From JARRON01 sp037383845 (GTDB lineage: Bacteria; Pseudomonadota; Gammaproteobacteria; Steroidobacterales; XN24): DNA of 64,000 nt. Below are positions 51,846 to 59,104 of this stretch, piece after piece (position 1 is the first letter of the stretch; the number at the start of each line of letters is the position of its first letter). The notes under the pieces were generated by a model. It did not search any database. It had not been told where the DNA came from and saw nothing but the letters and a program-made list of their open reading frames with translations. Where the stretch lies: the NCBI GenBank assembly GCA_037383845.1, contig JARRON010000016.1, positions 62,001-126,000 on the forward strand, read 5' to 3'. A program made the translations under genes and the position numbers.

Positions 51846-53213
51846 TTACGACGCCGGCACGCACCGGGTCACTCCGCGCCGCACCCGTCGCCGCTGACGC
51901 CATGGTCCTCTAGCCACCGTCCCATGGGGGCGAAGAAGCCACCGTCCCATGGGGGCGAAGAAGCCGGCGGAAAACCGGGCAGGGCCTTCGGCGGGATGCA
52001 CCAGGAAGGAGTGCGCGGCGTCGTCGACGACCACGATTTTCTGGTCGTTGCCAGGGCTGTCGACAAACGCCTCCTCGAGAGCTGCACGGCCGGCTCCCAG
52101 CGGCACGTTCTCGTCCCGCTCCGCCAGGAACCACAGGACCGGGCCGGGAAACTGCTTCAGCCATGGCACGGACGAGACAGCCAGGTTGCGCCGGGCCCAC
52201 CCCCACCAGCGCGGAGACCACCGGCCGCTGACCGGTCCTTCGCCGAACGCCACCCCATACCAGGGTTCTTCCAGGTAAGGAGTCACCAGGGCGTCGGTGG
52301 CTGACAGGGGAGCGCCGGCGAGGGCCAGCTGGTAGATCTCCCGCCGCAGCTGGACGGCGTAATCCAGCTCGAGGCCGCCCAGTCCCGCCAGCCTCAGCTC
52401 CTGGCGAACCTCGTGCAGCACGGTGTCCAGGTGCTTCGTAGCCGCTCCGGCGCGGAGCACGATGAAGGCGGTCCGGGGGGCTTCCACGGCTGCCCGGGGC
52501 ACCACCCAGCCGGCCTGGCTGCTGCCCACGATGCCAATGCGCCGGGGATCCAGCCGCGGGTGGTCCGCGGCGAATTCCACCGCGGCGGCGGCATCCGCCG
52601 ACAGCCGGGCCAGATCCGGTTCTTCCCAGTCAGCGGGATCGGCCGTGTAGCCGCGCTTGTCGTACGCCAGCACCGCCATGCCCCGGGTGAGGAACCAGGT
52701 GTGGTAAGGCCCGCCGTACCGGTTGACCGGCCCGGACCCGTGCACCGAGATGACTACGGGATGAGGTCCGGAGCAGTCCGGCACCAGCAGCCGGCCCCGG
52801 AGCCGGGTGCCGTCGCCGGAGAGGAATTCCACCGGATGGCTGCCGTGAGGATGAACCCGGACCGCGGTGAGCGGCTCGCTGCCGGCCTCGGTCCAGGTGA
52901 GCCGGTCCAGCCCGCCCTGGTCTCCGGCGAAGAACTCGATCTCGATGCTGCGATCCGGGAACACCGAAAGCAGGCGGGTTTCGCCGATGCGCTCGAACAA
53001 TCCGCCGCGGCCTGCGTGCTCCGGCTCGAGGTAGAGGTAGCGGCCTGTACCCTCCTCGACGAAGTAGCCACCGGTGATGACTTCGCCGTTTTCCAGGCGG
53101 AACGAGCCGTCGAAGGCTGCCGGGGCCGGAGGGTCGCCGGCCCCGGCCGGCAGCCCGTGCACTGCCAGGAGGGTCCACGCCGTGGCCAGCACCGCACCGG
53201 CACGCCGGGACAA
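51846..53213 (-). CDS. exported alpha/beta hydrolase with altered C terminus
   Basis: A 455-residue exported protein. I choose TTG 53213 because it gives a good signal peptide (MSRRAGAVLATAWTLLAVHG, cut near AGAG); an ATG at 53333 lies inside the upstream SDR gene and gives a basic, non-signal N terminus. A strand-rich N domain precedes the alpha/beta hydrolase fold: PVVISVHGSGPVNRYGGPYH, nucleophile S232 in GSSQAG, DENVPLGAG acid region and His in VDDAAHSFLVHP. The end is odd: a 25-bp tandem duplication at 51913-51962 shifts the frame so the tail becomes Arg-rich (LLRPHGTVARGPWRQRRRV). With one copy the protein would end MGRWLEDHGVSGDGCGAE at 51869. Confidence 0.83.
   Translation of the reverse strand: MSRRAGAVLATAWTLLAVHGLPAGAGDPPAPAAFDGSFRLENGEVITGGYFVEEGTGRYLYLEPEHAGRGGLFERIGETRLLSVFPDRSIEIEFFAGDQGGLDRLTWTEAGSEPLTAVRVHPHGSHPVEFLSGDGTRLRGRLLVPDCSGPHPVVISVHGSGPVNRYGGPYHTWFLTRGMAVLAYDKRGYTADPADWEEPDLARLSADAAAAVEFAADHPRLDPRRIGIVGSSQAGWVVPRAAVEAPRTAFIVLRAGAATKHLDTVLHEVRQELRLAGLGGLELDYAVQLRREIYQLALAGAPLSATDALVTPYLEEPWYGVAFGEGPVSGRWSPRWWGWARRNLAVSSVPWLKQFPGPVLWFLAERDENVPLGAGRAALEEAFVDSPGNDQKIVVVDDAAHSFLVHPAEGPARFSAGFFAPMGRWLLRPHGTVARGPWRQRRRVRRGVTRCVPAS
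51913..51962. repeat. 25-bp perfect tandem duplication
   Basis: Two identical head-to-tail 25-base units, 51913-51937 and 51938-51962, beginning GCCACCGTCCCATGGGGGCG. They lie in the 3' end of the hydrolase gene. Because 25 is not a multiple of 3, the second copy changes the reading frame for the last codons. It may be a real slippage event or a join error in the draft assembly. Confidence 0.95.
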
Positions 53214-53277
53214 GGCGGGTCTGAGTGGCTGACGTCTGCTGGAGATGCTGCCCCCTGGTCTGATGCCCGGCCTGCGC

Positions 53278-54081
53278 CTATTTGCGTTCCCGGATCGCCT
53301 TCTCGGCCATGCGGTCGATGACCGAGGGCGCAAGCAGCTTCAGCGCGCGGCCCAGCTTGCCCCGGGTCGACGTGATGAGCATCCGCTGCCGTTTTTCCAT
53401 CGCGCTGATCATGAGCTCGGCGCATTCCTCGGAGGTCATGATGCTGGATTCCTGCATGGGGGTCTCTCCCAGGGGGCGGCCCTGCCCGTCGACGGCCCGA
53501 CGGTGGATCTGGGAAACCACGAAATCCGGGCAGATCATCGTGACCGTCACGCCGCTGTCGGCCAGCTCGATCCTCAGGGAGTCAAAAAACCCCACCACCG
53601 CATGCTTGCTGGCGGCATAGCCGCTCCGCGACGGGACCCCGGTGAGCCCGGCCAGGCTGGCTACCGGCACGAGCCGCCCGCGGGTGGCCTTGAGGTGGGG
53701 AAGGGCGGCCAGGGTAGTCCAGACCAGGCTGAAGTAGTTCAGCTCCATCACGTCCCGGTAGATGGAGGGGTCTTCGACCTCCTCCGCGAGTGCCCACATC
53801 GTGCGGCCGGCGTTGAGCACGAGGGTGTCGAGCCGGCCGAAACGCTCGACCGTATTTTCCACCAGGCCGCGGCACCGCTCGGCATCGGTGAGATCCGCCG
53901 GGAACACCTCTACCTCGGCGCCGGCGGCGCGGCACTCGCTGGCCAGGGATTCCAGGCGCTCCGCGTTCCGGGCACTGACCACGAGTTTCGGGCGCTGGGC
54001 GGCGACGGCAAGGCACAGGGCCCGGCCGATGCCTTCCGATGCGCCGGTGACGATCATGACGTTGTCGGTGAATTCAGCCAT
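53278..54081 (-). CDS. SDR family oxidoreductase
   Basis: A 267-residue classical SDR. Cofactor motif TGASEGIGR, VLNAGRTMW, catalytic Ser in PVASLAGLTG, and active-site YAASKHAVVGFF. Residues IHRRAVDGQGRPLGETPMQE form a substrate-loop insert, and the C terminus (SVIDRMAEKAIRERK) is basic. It resembles DhrS7/11beta-HSD-like SDRs of lipid or steroid type. Start ATG 54081. It is upstream of the exported hydrolase on the same strand with 64 bp between. Confidence 0.9.
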   Translation of the reverse strand: MAEFTDNVMIVTGASEGIGRALCLAVAAQRPKLVVSARNAERLESLASECRAAGAEVEVFPADLTDAERCRGLVENTVERFGRLDTLVLNAGRTMWALAEEVEDPSIYRDVMELNYFSLVWTTLAALPHLKATRGRLVPVASLAGLTGVPSRSGYAASKHAVVGFFDSLRIELADSGVTVTMICPDFVVSQIHRRAVDGQGRPLGETPMQESSIMTSEECAELMISAMEKRQRMLITSTRGKLGRALKLLAPSVIDRMAEKAIRERK

Positions 54082-54204
54082 CAGGATGTCCTTCTTCGGG
54101 GCGCCCGGGAGCCTAACACGACGTCACGTCTGCAGCGGCTGGCCGTTGCGCGGCCCTGCGGCGCTGGCTTATGTTGCCGCCCTGTCCCACGCCGGAGTCC
54201 GTCC

Positions 54205-54402
54205 ATGCGTATCGCCGCGACTGTACTCGCCTGCCTTGTCCTGTCCGCCTGCGGGCCACGGGAGCCACCCCCTGAGCCGGAGGACACGGTGTTCGGCGAC
54301 CAGATCAAGACCCTGGACAAGGCCAGGGGCGTCCAGGACGACTTCGACCAGCGCAAGCGCGACCTCGATGAGCGCATGAAGCAGGCCGAGGACGGAGGCT
54401 AG
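54205..54402 (+). CDS. small lipoprotein
   Basis: A 65-residue protein with lipobox LSAC (MRIAATVLACLVLSACGP). The mature part is a short Pro/Glu segment and a charged helix (DKARGVQDDFDQRKRDLDER). No family recognised, although small helical lipoproteins of this size are common near envelope genes. Start ATG 54205. It is followed by the methyltransferase after 6 bp, so the two may be cotranscribed. Confidence 0.75.
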   Translation: MRIAATVLACLVLSACGPREPPPEPEDTVFGDQIKTLDKARGVQDDFDQRKRDLDERMKQAEDGG

Positions 54403-54408
54403 CGGACC

Positions 54409-55074
54409 GTGGAGCGTGTTACCGAGCCTGAACTGATGGATGACGAGGCCCAGGCACGGGCCTATGCAGAGGCCGATTTCGAGGAGCCCAACGCCCATTT
54501 CGTCGAGCTCTTCGCCGGCCGGGTGGGCGCCCTGCCTGCCGGGTCGGTGGTCCTGGACCTGGGCTGCGGGCCTGCGGACATCACCCTGCGCATCGCCCGG
54601 AGCTGGCCGGAGCTGGAGGTCCACGGCCTGGACGGTTCAGCGGCGATGCTGGCGTTCGGACGGCGAGTCCTGGACGGGGAGCCGGGCCTCGCGGAGCGCG
54701 TAAAGCTGGTGGAAGGCCTGGTGCCCGGCGCTGACCTGCCGAGAGCCCGCTATGATGCCGTGGTGTCCAACAGCCTCCTGCATCATCTTCACGACCCTTC
54801 AGGGTTGTGGCGGATGATTCGCGACAGGATCACGCCGGGAGGCCCCGTGCTCGTGATGGACCTGATGCGGCCCCCAAGCGTGGAGGCGGCCAGGGAACTG
54901 GTGGACACGTATGCGCAGGGGGAGCCCGAGGTCCTGCGCCGTGATTTCTTCAACTCCCTGCTCGCGGCCTTCGAGCCCGGCGAGGTGAGAGAACAGCTTG
55001 CCGCCGCCGGCCTTGGCGGGCTTGAGGTGGCGCCCACCAGCGACCGCCACCTGGTGATCTGGGGTCGGGCCTAG
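54409..55074 (+). CDS. class I SAM-dependent methyltransferase
   Basis: A 221-residue methyltransferase. Motif I is LDLGCGPADITL; HGLDGSAAML supplies the second acidic residue and DAVVSNSLLHHLHDPSGLWR is motif IV. Substrate unknown. Start GTG 54409, or ATG 54436 if the short N terminus is preferred. Its stop overlaps the otsA stop by 4 bp in the palindromic CTAG. Confidence 0.9.
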   Translation: MERVTEPELMDDEAQARAYAEADFEEPNAHFVELFAGRVGALPAGSVVLDLGCGPADITLRIARSWPELEVHGLDGSAAMLAFGRRVLDGEPGLAERVKLVEGLVPGADLPRARYDAVVSNSLLHHLHDPSGLWRMIRDRITPGGPVLVMDLMRPPSVEAARELVDTYAQGEPEVLRRDFFNSLLAAFEPGEVREQLAAAGLGGLEVAPTSDRHLVIWGRA

Positions 55075-56471
55075 TTACGGGCGTGGGCGTCAAGGGCGGC
55101 GGTGAAACGCTGCCGCCAGGCGTGGATGTCGTTTTCCCTGAGAACTTCCATCATCGCCCCGTGGCGTTCCTTGCGTTCCGCCAGCGGCATGTTCGCCGCG
55201 GCCAGCAGCCCGTCGGCAACGCCGACCGCGTCGTAAGGATTCACGAGGATCGCGCCGCCCTGGCCCAGTTCCGCTGCGGCTCCCGCCAGCCGGGACAGCA
55301 CGAGCACACCGGGATCTTCCGGGTCCTGGGCGGCCACGTACTCCTTGGCCACCAGGTTCATGCCGTCCCGCAGGGGCGTGACCAGGCCGATCCTGGCCAG
55401 CCGGAGAAAACCCATGAGCATTCCCCGGGAGAATCCCCGGTTTAGGTAGCGGATGGGGATCCAGTCGGGTTCCGCGAAGCGGCCGTTGATGTGTCCGGCA
55501 GACTGCTCCAGGGAGCGGCGGATGTCCTGATAGGCCCGGACCCCGGTGCGGGTAGGCGGGGCCACCTGCATGAAGACCACCTGGCCGCGGGACGACGGAT
55601 AGCGTTCCAGGAGGGTTTCGAATGCCTGGAATCGCTCGGGCAGGCCCTTGCTGTAGTCCAGCCGGTCCACGCCCATGATCAGCTCCCGGCCCGACAGGTC
55701 GTCCGCCAGCCGCTTCACCGAGGCGGACTCGGCCGACTTGGCCCCCTGGCTGGCGGCCTCGTCCACGTCGATGCCGATGGGGAAAGCGTCCACGGTGATG
55801 CGGCGATCCAGCGCGAGGACGGAACCGTCCGCCTGGCGTTCGCCGCCGAAGCCTGCGCCCCGCAGGCATTCCAGGAAGTCGTCGCAGTCCCAGCGGGTCT
55901 GGAACCCCACTACGTCGTACTGGGCCAGCGCCCGGAGCAGTCGCCGGTAGGCCGGCAGGGTCCGCAGCACGTCAATGCCCGGGAACGGCACGTGGAGGAA
56001 GAAGCCGATGGGATTGTCCACGCCGGCCTGGCGAAGCTCCTCCGCCAGGGGGATGAAATGATAGTCGTGAACCCAGATGCGGTCGTCCGGCTCGAGCATT
56101 GGCTTGAGCTTTCGGGCAAACAGGGCGTTCACGCGCCGGTAGGCGTCGTAGTGGGCCCGGTTGTACTTGAAAAAGCCGAGCATGTAGTGGAACAGCGGCC
56201 ACAGCGTCCCGTTGCAGTAGCCGTTGTAGTAGGACTCGAAGTCCGCCTCGGAAATGTCGATGGTGGCGAACGTGATCCGGCCGCGCTGCTCCAGGCGGGG
56301 GTCGCCGGGCTCGCCGCGGGAAGTTTTGCCGCCCCAGCCGAACCAGATACCGCCGGACTGGCGCAGGGCCGCCAGCACGCCCACGGCCAGCCCGCCTGCC
56401 GCCTTGCCCGCGGACGGCACCGCTACACGGTTGGAAATCGCAACGAGTCTGCTCAAAATGCTGTCTCCCAT
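55071..56471 (-). CDS. otsA: trehalose-6-phosphate synthase
   Basis: A 466-residue GT20 glycosyltransferase making trehalose 6-phosphate from UDP-glucose and glucose 6-phosphate. Family motifs: VAISNRVAVP start with the GGLAVG loop, WFGWGG, NGTLWPLFHY, IWVHDYHFIPLAEELR, FFLHVPFPGIDVLRTLP, VDRLDYSKGLPERFQAFE and TPLRDGMNLVAKEYVAAQ. Start ATG 56471 overlaps the GH15 stop. Last gene of the trehalose operon. Confidence 0.97.
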   Translation of the reverse strand: MGDSILSRLVAISNRVAVPSAGKAAGGLAVGVLAALRQSGGIWFGWGGKTSRGEPGDPRLEQRGRITFATIDISEADFESYYNGYCNGTLWPLFHYMLGFFKYNRAHYDAYRRVNALFARKLKPMLEPDDRIWVHDYHFIPLAEELRQAGVDNPIGFFLHVPFPGIDVLRTLPAYRRLLRALAQYDVVGFQTRWDCDDFLECLRGAGFGGERQADGSVLALDRRITVDAFPIGIDVDEAASQGAKSAESASVKRLADDLSGRELIMGVDRLDYSKGLPERFQAFETLLERYPSSRGQVVFMQVAPPTRTGVRAYQDIRRSLEQSAGHINGRFAEPDWIPIRYLNRGFSRGMLMGFLRLARIGLVTPLRDGMNLVAKEYVAAQDPEDPGVLVLSRLAGAAAELGQGGAILVNPYDAVGVADGLLAAANMPLAERKERHGAMMEVLRENDIHAWRQRFTAALDAHARN

Positions 56472-58267
56472 GATTTGCTCAGGCGAATGGCGCCGAGGAT
56501 GATCCCCACGAGGCTGTAGGTCTGGGGAAAGTTGCCCCAAAGCTCTCCGTTGCGGGTATCCAGGTCCTCAGACAATAGCCCAAGCTTGGTCCGGCAGCTG
56601 AGCATCGCCTCGAACAGCTCCCTTGCTTCGTCCTCCCGGCCGATGGCGGCCAGGGCGTTGATGTACCAGAACGTGCAGATGTTGAACGCAGTCTCCGGCT
56701 TGCCGAAGTCGTCGGGGGCCGCGTAGCGGAACATGTGCTTGCCCCTCAGAAGATGCTCGCCGACGCACTCCACCGTGCTGACGAAGCGCGGGTCGTCCGC
56801 TGGCAGGAAACCCAGCTCGTTCAACAGCAGCATGCTGGCGTCCAGAGTCTGACCCCCGAAGGTCTCGGTGAATGCGCCCAGCGCCTCGTTCCATGCCTCC
56901 CTGCAGATGACGCCGTGAATATGGTCGGCCCTCTCCCGCCACCGCTGCCGGCGCTGCTCGTCGCCCAGGTGGGCCGAGATGCGGGCCAGCCGGTCGCAGG
57001 CGGCCCAGCACATCAGGCTCGAGAAGGAGTGCACCTGGGCGCGACCCCGATACTCCCAGAGGCCGGCGTCAGGCTTGTCGAAGAGCTCTACCGCGCGCTC
57101 GCCCACCTGCTCCAGCATCTCCATCTGGGCTTCTCCGGCCGGTGCGGCCAGGCGCTTGTCGAAGAAGGCCTGGGCGGAGGAGAGCACCACGGCGCCGTAG
57201 ACATCGTTTTGCACCTGCTCATAGGCCAGGTTGCCGACCCGCACCGGGCCCATGCCCCGGTAGCCGGGCAGGTGCTCCACCACTGACTCGGTCAGCGACG
57301 CCTCGCCGCTGATGCCGTAAACAGGCTGCAGGCGGGATCCGTCCCCGGATGCGGCCACGTTCAGGATCCAGCCGAGGTAGGCCTCCATGGTCCGGGTCGC
57401 GCCCAGCCGGTTCAGTGCGTGAACGACAAAGTAGCTGTCCCGGAGCCAGCAGTAGCGGTAGTCCCAGTTCCGCGCCGTCCCGGGAGCCTCCGGGATAGAC
57501 GTGGTCATGGCGGCGATGATGGCGCCGGTGTCGTCGAAGGAGCACAGCTTGAGAGTGATGGCGGCGCGCATTACCGCGTCCTGCCACTCGAAAGGCACGG
57601 CCAGTCCCCGGACCCAGCGCTGCCAGTAGGAACGGGTCTTCTCGAAGAACTGCCGGCCGGTGGTCACTACCGGTGCCTGCAGACTCTCGTCCGGACCCAG
57701 GATGAGCGTGATGGGCCCGCCCAGCCGGAAGCTGCGCTCCTCGAGAACGTAGTTGAGGGGCGCGTCGCTGGTCAGCCGCAGGGTGATATCCGGCATGACG
57801 TAGCGGATGTGGTTGCTGCCGAAGGTGGTCTCCGGGTCCGAGGCCCCGTATCCGGCGGCCGGACGCAGGCGGACCCGGACGCGGGGGTTGCCGGCCAGGG
57901 GCTCCACGTAGCGCACGAACATCACGGGATGAAAAACCCTGCCGTACTGCTCGAAGCGGGGCGAGAAGTCCACGATCTTGATGGCCCCGCCGTCCGCGTC
58001 CCGCAGGATGGTCTCCAGGATCGGCGTATTGGGGATGTAGCGCTGCTCGGAGCTGGCAAAGTCCTCCAGGATGATCTCGTAGATGCCGCGCCGGACGGCG
58101 GACTGCCCGCCCATCAGCAGGGAGCAGAACACCGGGTCACCGTCCAGGCGGGGCATGCAGGCCCAGACCATGCGACCCACTTCGTCCACCAGTGCGCTCA
58201 CCTGGCAGTTGCCGATGACGCCCAGCTCCAGCGAGGGGCCGGGTCGCCCGTTCGTTTCAGTTTCCAT
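56453..58267 (-). CDS. glycoside hydrolase family 15 protein (glucoamylase/trehalase-like)
   Basis: A 604-residue GH15 enzyme. An N-terminal beta domain (LELGVIGNCQVSALVDEVGR) precedes the (alpha/alpha)6 barrel, with NWDYRYCWLRDSYFVVHALN as the catalytic core start and ETFGGQTLDASMLLL containing the Glu/Asp pair; LSEDLDTRNGELWGNFPQTY ends the active site. Family members hydrolyse alpha-glucosidic bonds and some are trehalases. Start ATG 58267. It lies between otsB and otsA with overlaps, so it acts in trehalose or maltodextrin turnover. Lack of a signal peptide suggests a cytoplasmic enzyme. Confidence 0.92.
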   Translation of the reverse strand: METETNGRPGPSLELGVIGNCQVSALVDEVGRMVWACMPRLDGDPVFCSLLMGGQSAVRRGIYEIILEDFASSEQRYIPNTPILETILRDADGGAIKIVDFSPRFEQYGRVFHPVMFVRYVEPLAGNPRVRVRLRPAAGYGASDPETTFGSNHIRYVMPDITLRLTSDAPLNYVLEERSFRLGGPITLILGPDESLQAPVVTTGRQFFEKTRSYWQRWVRGLAVPFEWQDAVMRAAITLKLCSFDDTGAIIAAMTTSIPEAPGTARNWDYRYCWLRDSYFVVHALNRLGATRTMEAYLGWILNVAASGDGSRLQPVYGISGEASLTESVVEHLPGYRGMGPVRVGNLAYEQVQNDVYGAVVLSSAQAFFDKRLAAPAGEAQMEMLEQVGERAVELFDKPDAGLWEYRGRAQVHSFSSLMCWAACDRLARISAHLGDEQRRQRWRERADHIHGVICREAWNEALGAFTETFGGQTLDASMLLLNELGFLPADDPRFVSTVECVGEHLLRGKHMFRYAAPDDFGKPETAFNICTFWYINALAAIGREDEARELFEAMLSCRTKLGLLSEDLDTRNGELWGNFPQTYSLVGIILGAIRLSKSWETAF

Positions 58268-59018
58268 GTTCGGCCGCTTCTTCCGCCCAGGTCTCCATCT
58301 GATTCAGTACGCCCATGACGCTGCCCACCCGGTACCGGGCGGCGGTGGTCTCCGGGGGACCCACCCGCATCGAGAGCCCGCCAAGCTCGTTTACCACGCG
58401 GAACCCGTCTTCGTCCGTGACGTCGTCCCCGATAAAGACCGGGATGCGCCCGGCGAAGGGCGGCTCCGCCATGAAGGCCCGGATCGCAGTGCCCTTGTCT
58501 TCGCCGGAGGGCTTGAGTTCCAGGACCATCTTGCCCTGCTGCACGTGGAAATCGTCACCCAGGACGCCTGCTGCTTCCTGCATCGCCTCCCGGGCCTCCG
58601 CTTCCAGCGCCGGCGCGTTGCGGAAATGCAGCGCCAGGGCGGCTCCCTTGTCCTCCAGCAGCAGCCCGGCGCGGGACTCCACGAAACGGGCGAGCCGGTC
58701 CCGGACGTCGTTCATTCGGGACACGAAGCCCGCCGGGTAGTGCACACGCCCGTCTGCGTCCCGGCGTTCCAGGCCGTGCAAACCCGCCGCCGGCAGGACC
58801 ATCGGTGTGAAGATCCTGTCCAGGCTGGCGATGGAGCGTCCGCTGACAAGGGCCACGGCGCCGCCCATGGCAGCTGATACCCGGGCCAGGGTTTTCCTGA
58901 GCCCGGGGCCCGCCCGGACTTCGTCCGGATGGCTTTCGATGTCGACGAGAGTCCCGTCGACGTCGAGAAACAGGGCCCAGCGTCGGTCCCATGCCGGCAG
59001 GGCGGGAGAGGCGGTCAT
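58257..59018 (-). CDS. otsB: trehalose-6-phosphate phosphatase
   Basis: A 253-residue HAD-superfamily phosphatase that completes trehalose synthesis. Motif I FLDVDGTLVD has nucleophile D19 and acid D21; VALVSGRSIASLDRI is motif II, LELKPSGEDKGTAIRAFM motif III (Lys), and FIGDDVTDEDGFRVVNEL motif IV. ATG 59018 is chosen, since the family begins just before the motif; an upstream in-frame ATG at 59105 exists. First gene of the otsB/GH15/otsA operon. Confidence 0.95.
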   Translation of the reverse strand: MTASPALPAWDRRWALFLDVDGTLVDIESHPDEVRAGPGLRKTLARVSAAMGGAVALVSGRSIASLDRIFTPMVLPAAGLHGLERRDADGRVHYPAGFVSRMNDVRDRLARFVESRAGLLLEDKGAALALHFRNAPALEAEAREAMQEAAGVLGDDFHVQQGKMVLELKPSGEDKGTAIRAFMAEPPFAGRIPVFIGDDVTDEDGFRVVNELGGLSMRVGPPETTAARYRVGSVMGVLNQMETWAEEAAEHGN

Positions 59019-59104
59019 GGGCGCAAAGCCTAGTGCCCCGGGGCCGGCGCTGCCAAGGCTGGCTGGTGTTACCATCCCGGGGGTTTGCGCGGGCGGGGCC
59101 CCCA

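Noticed and set aside
55071..55074. Shared CTAG at convergent stops (also at 39132-39135) as a designed signal
   Set aside because: CTAG is self-complementary and contains TAG on both strands, so this is the simplest way for two TAG-ending convergent genes to overlap.
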